Positions 1-5,363 of a stretch of DNA of 5,363 nucleotides are shown in pieces. How positions within the stretch are numbered: the first letter of the stretch is position 1; every line of letters starts with the position of its first letter. The stretch comes from Chromatiales bacterium (GTDB taxonomy: Bacteria > Pseudomonadota > Gammaproteobacteria > UBA6429 > Thiohalophilaceae), in assembly GCA_024641465.1 (NCBI GenBank), contig JAHEDB010000189.1:1-5363 (forward strand), given 5' to 3'. The translations under genes were made by a program, and so were the position numbers. The notes under the pieces were generated by a model, which was given only the letters and a program-made list of their open reading frames with translations, was not told the origin of the DNA and ran no database searches.

Positions 1-744
1 ACCGCCGGTGACCCTCGGCCTGAGGTCACCGTGCCGCTGATGCATGCCATGGTCAGGGCCGGGGCCGACATCCTCGAGCTGGGGGTGCCGTTTTCCGACC
101 CCATGGCCGAGGGACCGGTCATCCAGCGGGCCATGGAACGGGCCCTGGAACACCATGTTTCCCTGCGCAATGTATTGGCCATGGTGGCCGAATTCCGCCG
201 CCAGGATCAGGCTACCCCGGTGGTGCTGATGGGTTATCTTAATCCGGTCGAGGTGATGGGCTATGCCGCGTTTGCCAAAGCCGCGACCGAGGCCGGGGTC
301 GATGGGGTATTGATCGTCGATCTGCCGCCGGAAGAGGCCGCGGACCTGCTGGTGGAACTGGACAAGACCGGCCTGGACATCATCTTCCTGGTTTCGCCGA
401 CCACTGATGAGCAGAGAATCCAGAAAATCGCAAAAGTTAGCAGTGGCTTTATCTATTATGTATCATTGAAGGGTGTGACCGGGGCCGGTCATCTGGATAC
501 CGATGAAGTGGCTGATCGGGTCAACAAAATAAAGGCCCATAGTAAGTTACCTGTTGGAGTGGGTTTTGGCATCAAGGATGCCGATTCGGCCGCTCGCGTG
601 GCCCGCGTGGCGGATGCCGTGGTGGTGGGTAGCGCGCTGGTTAAAAAGGTGGAAGAAACCGCCGCTGATGCCGTTAAACTGGAACAGGCCATCACTGCCT
701 TACTAACAGAGATTCGTGCCGGTATTGACGCAGTAGCAAACTAG
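1..744 (+). CDS. trpA: Tryptophan synthase alpha subunit, 5' end missing
   Basis: The alpha subunit cleaves indole-3-glycerol phosphate to indole and glyceraldehyde 3-phosphate; indole then passes to TrpB, the beta partner in the cytosolic alpha2beta2 complex. The frame is open from base 1, beginning TAGDP, which matches the TLGDP strand of E. coli TrpA at about residue 24. Some 23 residues therefore lie upstream, and the GTG at 31 is internal, not the start. The 247 visible codons plus the missing part give about 270 aa, the usual family length. ELGVPFSDPMAEGP carries the catalytic Glu (codon 26, E. coli Glu49). The position of E. coli Asp60 holds Glu instead (codon 37, GAG at 109-111). Later come the GVTGA loop, GFGI and the VVVGSA phosphate-binding segment near the C-terminus. 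Bases of about 420-560 look more AT-rich than the GCC-rich first half, but the frame is intact. trpB probably lies just upstream, inferred from known gene orders. Confidence 0.97.
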   Translation, partial: TAGDPRPEVTVPLMHAMVRAGADILELGVPFSDPMAEGPVIQRAMERALEHHVSLRNVLAMVAEFRRQDQATPVVLMGYLNPVEVMGYAAFAKAATEAGVDGVLIVDLPPEEAADLLVELDKTGLDIIFLVSPTTDEQRIQKIAKVSSGFIYYVSLKGVTGAGHLDTDEVADRVNKIKAHSKLPVGVGFGIKDADSAARVARVADAVVVGSALVKKVEETAADAVKLEQAITALLTEIRAGIDAVAN

Positions 745-763
745 AAACTGTGAAATATAACAG

Positions 764-772
764 TGCTATATC
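764..772 (+). promoter_or_regulatory. Possible extended -10 promoter element before accD
   Basis: The 54-base trpA-accD gap is clearly more AT-rich than the flanking genes. It contains TGCTATATC, which reads as an extended -10 element (TGn followed by TATATC, four of six matches to TATAAT). A TTGACG lies at 725-730 inside the end of trpA, but it is too far away to act as its -35 box, and no good -35 is seen at 16-18 bases. accD is essential, and having a promoter of its own in addition to read-through from trp genes would be sensible, but that is inference. Transcription start mapping would decide. Confidence 0.22.
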
Positions 773-786
773 AATAACAATACGCT

Positions 787-790
787 AGGG
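787..790 (+). promoter_or_regulatory. Ribosome binding site of accD
   Basis: AGGG lies 8 bases before the ATG at 799 and is a moderate Shine-Dalgarno match. It supports that start, as does the N-terminal MNW, which resembles the MSW start of E. coli AccD. Confidence 0.55.
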
Positions 791-798
791 TTATACAT

Positions 799-1659
799 AT
801 GAACTGGTTTAGCAAATTACTCCCCTCCCGAATTCGTACCGAGACCAGCACCAAGAAATCCGTGCCGGAAGGCCTGTGGTCCAAATGCAATTCCTGTGGT
901 GCGGTGCTGTATCGGGCCGAACTGCAACGTAATCTCGATGTCTGCCCCAAGTGCAGTCATCACCTGCGTATCGATGCCCGCACTCGTCTGGATGTGTTTC
1001 TCGATGAACATGGCCGTATTGAAATTGGCTCCGAGATCAAACCGGTCGATGCCCTCAAATTCAAGGACCTGAAAAAATACAAAGACCGTCTGTTACAGGC
1101 ACAGAAGGCCACCAATGAAAGCGACGCCCTGATCGTGATGCAGGGCAAGGTGAAGAATATTCCGCTGGTGGCGGCTGCATTCGAGTTCAAGTTTATGGGC
1201 GGTTCCATGGGCTCGGTGGTCGGCGAGCGTTTCGTGCGCGGCGTCAATGCCGCGCTGGAACATAATATTCCGCTGGTGTGTTTTTCAGCCAGTGGCGGCG
1301 CGCGCATGCAGGAGGCGCTGTTTTCCCTGATGCAAATGGCCAAGACCAGCGCCGCCCTGACCCGCATGCAAAAACGTGGACTACCGTTTATCTCCGTCAT
1401 GACCGACCCCACCATGGGCGGTGTATCGGCCTCGTTCGCGATGCTGGGTGATGTCAATATCGGTGAGCCCAATGCCCTGATCGGTTTCGCCGGTCCTCGC
1501 GTTATCGAGCAGACCGTGCGCGAGACCCTGCCTGAAGGTTTCCAACGCAGTGAATTCCTGCTTGAACACGGCGCTATCGATATGGTGGTGGATCGCCGTG
1601 ATATGCGCGATCGCATTGCCAACATCCTTTCCATCTTGACCCGCCGTTCGGTGGCCTGA
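799..1659 (+). CDS. accD: Acetyl-CoA carboxylase carboxyltransferase subunit beta
   Basis: AccD pairs with AccA to form the alpha2beta2 carboxyltransferase that moves the carboxyl group from carboxybiotin on AccB to acetyl-CoA, making malonyl-CoA for fatty acid synthesis in the cytosol. The 286-aa product has the N-terminal four-cysteine zinc finger: Cys30, Cys33, Cys49 and Cys52 in a CxxC-x15-CxxC layout. The crotonase-like carboxyltransferase fold follows, with FMGGSMGSVVGERF, SASGGARMQEA (about 163-173), PTMGGVSASFAMLGD (from 204) and GFAGPRVIEQT (from 229), all nearly identical to E. coli. It is slightly shorter than the 304-aa E. coli protein because it ends soon after the conserved core; the Pro-rich enteric tail is absent, which is common outside enterics. 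In E. coli the zinc finger also binds mRNA and represses translation; conservation of the finger makes this possible here but does not show it. accA and accBC are not in the window. Confidence 0.99.
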   Translation: MNWFSKLLPSRIRTETSTKKSVPEGLWSKCNSCGAVLYRAELQRNLDVCPKCSHHLRIDARTRLDVFLDEHGRIEIGSEIKPVDALKFKDLKKYKDRLLQAQKATNESDALIVMQGKVKNIPLVAAAFEFKFMGGSMGSVVGERFVRGVNAALEHNIPLVCFSASGGARMQEALFSLMQMAKTSAALTRMQKRGLPFISVMTDPTMGGVSASFAMLGDVNIGEPNALIGFAGPRVIEQTVRETLPEGFQRSEFLLEHGAIDMVVDRRDMRDRIANILSILTRRSVA

Positions 1660-1714
1660 TCCGGTCCGTATTGCGACTGAATCCTTAATCCAGCACAGGC
1701 ATCAGCTCGATCCG

Positions 1715-2977
1715 ATGCGATATCAAACCCTTGATCAGTGGTTGCGGTGGCAGGAGACGCTCCATCCCCGGCTTATCGACCTGGGGCTGGATCGTGTCAG
1801 GCAGGTCATGCAAGGCCTGCACGCTGAAAACCCGCCATTTACGGTGATTACCGTCGGCGGGACCAACGGCAAGGGCTCCAGCGTGGCCCTGCTGGAATCG
1901 GTGTTCCTGTCGGCCGGTTATCAGGTCGGCGCCTATACCTCTCCCCATTTGTTGCGCTATAACGAGCGGATTCGTCTCAATGGACATGCGGTCGATGATG
2001 CGCAGATCTGTCAGGCCTTTCAGCGCATCGACGAGGCGAGAGGGGATATCTCGCTGACCTATTTTGAGTTTGGCACCCTCGCGGCTTTAGACATTTTTTA
2101 TTGCACACCACTGGACGTGGTGGTGCTGGAGGTCGGCCTGGGCGGCCGTCTGGATGCGGTCAATATCATCGACAGCGATGTGGCCCTGATCACCGCCATC
2201 GATCTGGATCACACCGACTGGTTGGGACCGGATCGAGAAAGCATTGCCAGGGAGAAGGCCGGCATTATGCGCAGTGCCAGACCAGTGATTTGCAGTGACG
2301 CGGAAATCCCCGCGGCGATCTATGGCGAAGCCGAGCGGCTGAGCAGTGAACTGTACTGTCTGGGGCGTGACTTCAGCTATGAAGTCAGACCCGAGTACTG
2401 GGTCTGGACGGACAGCCATGATGGACAACACAATCTGCCGTTTCCCGCCCTGAGCGGTGAACACCAGTTACGCAATGCCGCAGGTGTGATGATGGTGCTG
2501 CAATGCCTGGCGGAAAAATTACCTGTCCCTTATCAGGCCGTGCAACAGGCCCTGACGGGCATGCAGGTTACCGGCCGACAGCAGATCCTGGCCGGTAAGA
2601 CCGACTGGATCTTCGATGTGGCCCACAATGCGCAAAGCGCCGAGGTGCTGGCCGATCTGCTGCTGAGGCGCGGCTGTCGAGGCACAACCCATGCCATCGT
2701 CGGGATATTGAAGGACAAGGATATCGCCGCAGTCTTACGCCCCATGCAGAAGCTTGTCACTCACTGGCATTGCGTCGACCTCGCGGTGCCCCGCGGTGCC
2801 GAGGCCGGACAACTACAGGTGGTTCTGGAGGGCCTATCGGTGGCGGGTGAAATCTCCTGCTATCGGTGTGTTTCTGACGCGATGCAGCAGGTACAAGGCC
2901 TTGCCGGTGAAGGGGATCAGGTGGTGGTTTTTGGCTCGTTTTACACGGTGGCGGAAGCCTTGCAACGGGGCGTATAA
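1715..2977 (+). CDS. folC: Bifunctional dihydrofolate synthase / folylpolyglutamate synthase
   Basis: FolC joins L-glutamate to 7,8-dihydropteroate, using ATP, to make dihydrofolate, then extends the gamma-glutamyl tail of reduced folates so they stay in the cell and bind folate enzymes. The 420-aa protein has a Mur-ligase-type architecture: P-loop GTNGKGS (49-55), YTSPHL (74-79), SLTYFEFGTLAAL (about 113-125), EVGLGGRLDAVN (139-150), LDHTDWLGPDRESI (from 164) and REKAGI, whose Lys181 matches the carbamylated lysine of the family. The C-terminal domain carries FDVAHN (300-305), GILKDKD and GSFYTVAEAL near the end. Length matches E. coli (422 aa). The ATG at 1715 fits the family N-terminus (QWLRWQETLH, IDLGLDRV); no alternative ATG, GTG or TTG lies in frame back into accD. 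No good Shine-Dalgarno is visible; the best is AGG about 15 bases upstream, so initiation may be weak. Several AGA/AGG arginine codons occur. Confidence 0.98.
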   Translation: MRYQTLDQWLRWQETLHPRLIDLGLDRVRQVMQGLHAENPPFTVITVGGTNGKGSSVALLESVFLSAGYQVGAYTSPHLLRYNERIRLNGHAVDDAQICQAFQRIDEARGDISLTYFEFGTLAALDIFYCTPLDVVVLEVGLGGRLDAVNIIDSDVALITAIDLDHTDWLGPDRESIAREKAGIMRSARPVICSDAEIPAAIYGEAERLSSELYCLGRDFSYEVRPEYWVWTDSHDGQHNLPFPALSGEHQLRNAAGVMMVLQCLAEKLPVPYQAVQQALTGMQVTGRQQILAGKTDWIFDVAHNAQSAEVLADLLLRRGCRGTTHAIVGILKDKDIAAVLRPMQKLVTHWHCVDLAVPRGAEAGQLQVVLEGLSVAGEISCYRCVSDAMQQVQGLAGEGDQVVVFGSFYTVAEALQRGV

Positions 2978-3011
2978 TGCGCGTTTTTTACAGTGATGAT
3001 AAGTCGGAATC

Positions 3012-3590
3012 GTGGACAGTAAATTATTGAGAAGAAGGCTGACGGGCGCGGCCGTGCTGGTGGCACTGGGGGTGATTTTTATTCCCATGATCCTCAGCGG
3101 GGGGCGCGATGAAATGCCGATCTTTGGCAGCAATATCCCCGATAAGCCGCGTGCGATTGAAAAGCTTAAGTCGCTGGAATTGCCCAAGCCGGCCGACATT
3201 CCGGCCGTGAGTGATGAAGTCCGTGTCCCGGTGGATGAACGCCTGCCGGCACCGAAAGTGGATGTTGCTAAACCGGTCAAAGAGGAAGCACCCAAGGCCG
3301 GCAATAACAAGCTGCTGGACAAACTGTTGGGTAAAGATAATAAACCTGTCACTATCAACGCCTGGGTGGTCCAGGTCGGCAGTTTCAGCAATCGGGACAA
3401 CGCCCTGGAACTGGAAAAGAAATTACGCCAGCACAAGTTTGCGGCCTTTGTCGAACAGGTCAAAAATAAGGATGGCAGTGTCTATCGAGTGCGCGTCGGG
3501 CCAGAGACCCAACGTGACAAGGCCGAACAACAGATGCAGGCTATTCGCAAGCAGTTGAAGATCAATGGCGTGGTGATGAGTCATCCCTGA
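3012..3590 (+). CDS. dedD: SPOR-domain inner-membrane protein, DedD type
   Basis: DedD-type proteins are single-pass inner-membrane proteins whose periplasmic SPOR domain binds septal peptidoglycan lacking stem peptides; E. coli DedD is a non-essential division protein at the septal ring. This 192-aa product has a short basic cytoplasmic start (KLLRRRL), one membrane segment at about 11-29 (LTGAAVLVALGVIFIPMIL, close to E. coli DedD), then a Pro/Lys/Glu/Asp-rich linker to about 113. The C-terminal SPOR domain runs from about 116 to 192 with AWVVQVGSF, a central EKKLRQ helix, YRVRVGP and a closing helix. It is shorter than E. coli DedD (about 220 aa), mainly in the linker. The start is GTG at 3012: no in-frame ATG precedes the membrane segment, and alignment supports it. 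The Shine-Dalgarno is poor. Codons 7-9 are AGA AGA AGG, a tandem of rarer Arg codons. The gene lies 34 bases after folC. The domain assignment is firm; dedD versus a generic SPOR label is less so. Confidence 0.93.
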   Translation: MDSKLLRRRLTGAAVLVALGVIFIPMILSGGRDEMPIFGSNIPDKPRAIEKLKSLELPKPADIPAVSDEVRVPVDERLPAPKVDVAKPVKEEAPKAGNNKLLDKLLGKDNKPVTINAWVVQVGSFSNRDNALELEKKLRQHKFAAFVEQVKNKDGSVYRVRVGPETQRDKAEQQMQAIRKQLKINGVVMSHP

Positions 3591-3602
3591 TGAGTTGTGT
3601 TC

Positions 3603-4091
3603 ATGAACTGGATTGATATTGTCATTGTATTGCTCATTATCCTTTCGGCGGTGATCAGTTCAGTGCGCGGGTTTGCCCGCGAGGCCCTGTCGCTATTGGG
3701 CTGGGCGCTGGCCTTCTGGGTGTCTCTGACTTTTTCAGGTGGCTTGTCACTGATGTTCAGCGGTACGATCCAGGACCCGATCCTCAGGTTGATTGCCGCC
3801 TTCCTGATATTGTTTATCGCGAGTTTGATCGTCTCGACCATCGTCAATTATTTTGTTAGCCAGTTTGTACATCGTACCGGCATGACCGGTGCGGATCGCT
3901 CCATTGGTATTGTATTCGGTGTGTTGCGCGGCATCCTGATCGTCGCGGCCCTGGTATTGTTTGCCGGGCTGACGCCTTTTCCGCAAACACCGAGTTGGGA
4001 GCATTCCTTTTTCCTTTATTACTTTGAAGGCTTTGCCGTCTGGTTGCGGGACCTGATGCCCGGTGATGTGGCGGGAAGCTTCGTATTTTAA
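3603..4091 (+). CDS. cvpA: CvpA family membrane protein (colicin V production)
   Basis: CvpA is a small inner-membrane protein first found in E. coli as needed for colicin V production; its biochemical role is unknown, although loss affects envelope stress tolerance in some enterics. The 162-aa product starts MNWIDIVIV, like E. coli MVWIDYAII. It shows four hydrophobic segments at about 4-21, 33-52, 60-85 and 101-121. Family motifs are RGFAREALSL (22-31) between segments 1 and 2, TGMTGADRSIG (92-102) between segments 3 and 4, and FGVLRGILIVAA (105-116). I chose ATG 3603 over the in-frame GTG at 3597 because it matches the family start exactly; GATGAG at 3589-3594 is a weak Shine-Dalgarno 8 bases upstream. 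Only 12 bases separate it from the dedD-type gene, suggesting co-translation. Position before purF is conserved in gammaproteobacteria; in E. coli the pair is co-transcribed under PurR control, but no PurR site is convincing here. Confidence 0.96.
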   Translation: MNWIDIVIVLLIILSAVISSVRGFAREALSLLGWALAFWVSLTFSGGLSLMFSGTIQDPILRLIAAFLILFIASLIVSTIVNYFVSQFVHRTGMTGADRSIGIVFGVLRGILIVAALVLFAGLTPFPQTPSWEHSFFLYYFEGFAVWLRDLMPGDVAGSFVF

Positions 4092-4116
4092 GGCAAACTT
4101 GCCCGCGGGCATCAAG
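4092..4116. repeat. Overlapping short inverted repeats in the cvpA-purF gap
   Basis: Directly after the cvpA stop, GGCAA at 4092-4096 is mirrored by TTGCC at 4099-4103. That second arm overlaps a perfect 12-base palindrome, TGCCCGCGGGCA (4100-4111), which can extend to CTTG/CAAG (4098-4116) with a three-base bulge. In RNA the two hairpins share the TGCC arm, so they exclude each other. No T-run follows, so a standard intrinsic terminator is unlikely, and purF is downstream and must be transcribed. The structure could be an mRNA processing or protection element, a DNA-binding site, or chance. The remainder of the gap to 4166 shows nothing else clear. Confidence 0.5.
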
Positions 4117-4166
4117 AGTTTGTTGTAACCTGCCGTTATTCTCCCTGAGACCTACGGCGTGAATTT

Positions 4167-4171
4167 GAGGA
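4167..4171 (+). promoter_or_regulatory. Ribosome binding site of purF
   Basis: GAGGA lies 6 bases before the ATG at 4178. It is the best Shine-Dalgarno sequence in the window and fixes the purF start; that start is also required because the catalytic cysteine must be residue 2. Confidence 0.8.
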
Positions 4172-4177
4172 AACACT

Positions 4178-5363
4178 ATGTGTGGCATCATCGGTATTGC
4201 GGCAAAGAGCCCGGTCAATCAGGCCCTGTATGATGGTCTGACGGTTCTGCAACATCGGGGTCAGGATGCAGCCGGCATCATGACCTGTGATGATGATCGC
4301 ATCTACCTGCGCAAGAGTAATGGCCTGGTGCGCGATGTCTTTCATACCCGTCACATGTTACGCCTGCACGGTAACATGGGTATCGGCCATGTGCGGTATC
4401 CCACCGCCGGGTGTTTTTCCTCGGCCGAGGCCCAGCCCTTCTATGTGAATTCCCCGTTTGGTATCGCCCTGGCGCACAATGGCAACCTGACCAATGCCGA
4501 GGAACTGAAACGCGATCTGTTTCGCGAGGACCGTCGGCATATCAATACCGATTCGGATTCGGAAATTCTGTTGAACGTGCTTGCCCATGAATTACAGATC
4601 GCCAGCAAGATCGATGTGACGGCGGAGCATGTATTTACCGCCGTGGCGGGTGTGCATCGGCGTTGCCGCGGTGCCTATGCCGTGGTCAGCATGATCGCCG
4701 GTCGCGGCATCGTCGGTTTTCGTGACCCCAATGGGATTCGGCCCCTGGTGATGGGTAAACGCGAAACGGCCGGTGGGACGGTGGATTATATCCTCGCCTC
4801 CGAGAGTGTCGCTATCGATGTACTGGGCTATGAGTTCATGCGTGATGTCGCCCCGGGTGAAGCCGTGTTTATCGATGCCGACGGCAATCTGTTTACCCGG
4901 CAGTGTTCGGACAAGGCCGAACTGACACCGTGTATTTTTGAGCATGTCTATTTTGCCCGCCCCGATTCCATCATGGACGGCGTGTTTGTCTACAAGGCGC
5001 GCATGCGCATGGGTGAATACCTGGCGCAAAAGATCAAACGGGTTTATCCCAATCATGACATCGACGTGGTGTTGCCTATTCCGGACACCAGTCGCACCTC
5101 GGCCCTGCAACTGTCCTATGAACTGGGCGTGAAGTATAGCGAGGGCTTTATCAAGAACCGCTATATCGGTCGTACCTTTATCATGCCGGGACAGAAGGAG
5201 CGCAAGAAATCGGTGCGCCAGAAACTCAATGCCATCGAATCTGAATTCAAAGGCAAGAATGTCCTGCTGGTCGATGACTCCATCGTGCGTGGCACCACCT
5301 CTAAACAGATCATCCAGATGGCCCGTGACTCCGGCGCCAACAAGGTGTACTTTGCCTCGGCCG
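4178..5363 (+). CDS. purF: Amidophosphoribosyltransferase, 3' end missing
   Basis: PurF makes 5-phosphoribosylamine from PRPP and glutamine, the first committed step of purine synthesis, in the cytosol, and is normally feedback-inhibited by AMP and GMP. About 395 codons are visible and the frame runs off the window; E. coli PurF has 505 aa, so roughly 110 residues are missing. The product starts MCGIIGIA, so Cys2 becomes the N-terminal nucleophile after Met removal, with no propeptide, as in the proteobacterial type. The glutaminase domain shows LQHRGQDAAGI (from about 24), GHVRYPTAG with Arg73, AHNGN with Asn101-Gly102, and NTDSDSE with Asp127. The phosphoribosyltransferase domain shows FRDPNGIRPL, PIPDTS, the flexible PRPP loop KNRYIGRTFI (from 326) and the PRPP motif VLLVDDSIVRGTT (362-374, acidic pair Asp366-Asp367). 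All known catalytic residues in view are conserved. It lies 86 bases after cvpA, a longer gap than the rest of the lower cluster. Confidence 0.98.
   Translation, partial: MCGIIGIAAKSPVNQALYDGLTVLQHRGQDAAGIMTCDDDRIYLRKSNGLVRDVFHTRHMLRLHGNMGIGHVRYPTAGCFSSAEAQPFYVNSPFGIALAHNGNLTNAEELKRDLFREDRRHINTDSDSEILLNVLAHELQIASKIDVTAEHVFTAVAGVHRRCRGAYAVVSMIAGRGIVGFRDPNGIRPLVMGKRETAGGTVDYILASESVAIDVLGYEFMRDVAPGEAVFIDADGNLFTRQCSDKAELTPCIFEHVYFARPDSIMDGVFVYKARMRMGEYLAQKIKRVYPNHDIDVVLPIPDTSRTSALQLSYELGVKYSEGFIKNRYIGRTFIMPGQKERKKSVRQKLNAIESEFKGKNVLLVDDSIVRGTTSKQIIQMARDSGANKVYFASA

Noticed and set aside
31..33. GTG at 31 as the trpA start
   Set aside because: The frame continues upstream to base 1 with the conserved TAGDP strand, so the gene begins before the window.
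960..1634. Long reverse-strand ORF (224 codons) opposite accD
   Set aside because: It mirrors a highly conserved accD frame; the peptide is Ser/Arg/Ile-rich with no recognisable domain, as expected for an antisense shadow in GC-rich DNA.
2781..2800. Tandem 10-base direct repeat (TCGCGGTGCC then CCGCGGTGCC) inside folC
   Set aside because: It encodes the conserved FolC PRGA segment in frame, and 10 is not a multiple of 3, so a recent duplication would have shifted the frame; it is most likely chance similarity.
2973..2978. Perfect TATAAT hexamer across the folC stop codon, as a dedD promoter
   Set aside because: No acceptable -35 exists at 16-18 bases and no extended -10 TGn precedes it; the nearest candidates, TTTACA at 2940-2945 and TTGCAA at 2960-2965, have impossible spacing (27 and 7 bases).
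2834..3463. Long reverse-strand ORF (209 codons) opposite the folC end and the SPOR gene
   Set aside because: It runs across two well-supported forward genes and their gap; its Ser/Leu/Thr-rich product is low in complexity and matches no family I know.
3597..3602. GTG at 3597 as an earlier cvpA start, adding two residues
   Set aside because: Homologues start at the residue equivalent to the ATG at 3603, and GTG 3597 has the poorer Shine-Dalgarno spacing.
4091..4106. PurR-operator-like sequence AGGCAAACTTGCCCGC before purF
   Set aside because: The left half resembles the E. coli PurR half-site GCAAAC, but the central CG step and the right half are lost (about 10 of 16 positions match). PurR is also mainly found in enterics and relatives, and the match overlaps a better-explained inverted repeat.
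4592..5110. Reverse-strand ORFs opposite purF (also 4358-4588)
   Set aside because: They are shadows of the strongly conserved purF frame; His/Asp/Gly-rich composition is the complement of purF codons and no start signal is evident.

Overview
The window is a stretch of bacterial core metabolism with six genes, all on the + strand and closely spaced: trpA (5' end cut off), accD, folC, a dedD-type SPOR-domain gene, cvpA and purF (3' end cut off). The order accD-folC-dedD-cvpA-purF is the classic gammaproteobacterial cluster also found in Escherichia coli. Having trpA directly upstream of accD, instead of in a complete trp operon, is typical of many non-enteric gamma- and betaproteobacteria. The proteins, written out from the sequence and compared with the E. 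coli proteins from memory, look like those of a non-enteric gammaproteobacterium; a betaproteobacterium is less likely but not excluded. By eye the DNA is moderately GC-rich, and codon use is broadly even across the window. I see no sign of horizontal transfer.

Layout: 1-744 is the end of tryptophan synthase alpha. A 54-base AT-rich gap with a possible weak promoter leads to accD (799-1659), the zinc-finger beta subunit of acetyl-CoA carboxyltransferase. After a 55-base gap comes folC (1715-2977), the bifunctional dihydrofolate/folylpolyglutamate synthase. A 34-base gap separates it from a GTG-started, membrane-anchored SPOR protein (3012-3590). cvpA (3603-4091) follows after 12 bases and encodes a small protein with four predicted membrane segments. 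An 86-base gap with overlapping short inverted repeats leads to purF (4178 to the window end), glutamine PRPP amidotransferase, the first committed step of purine synthesis.

The genes link amino acid (Trp), fatty acid (malonyl-CoA), folate and purine synthesis with two envelope proteins. FolC and PurF are functionally related because purine synthesis uses folate one-carbon units. The uniform orientation, short gaps and lack of a convincing terminator suggest much shared transcription, possibly with extra promoters before accD and purF.

I found no mobile element, CRISPR array, tRNA, rRNA or unrecognised gene system. No gap exceeds 90 bases. The points worth a second look are small: a Glu in place of the catalytic Asp60 of TrpA, alternating GGCA/TGCC inverted repeats before purF, and a 17-codon ORF joining the folC stop to the dedD start.
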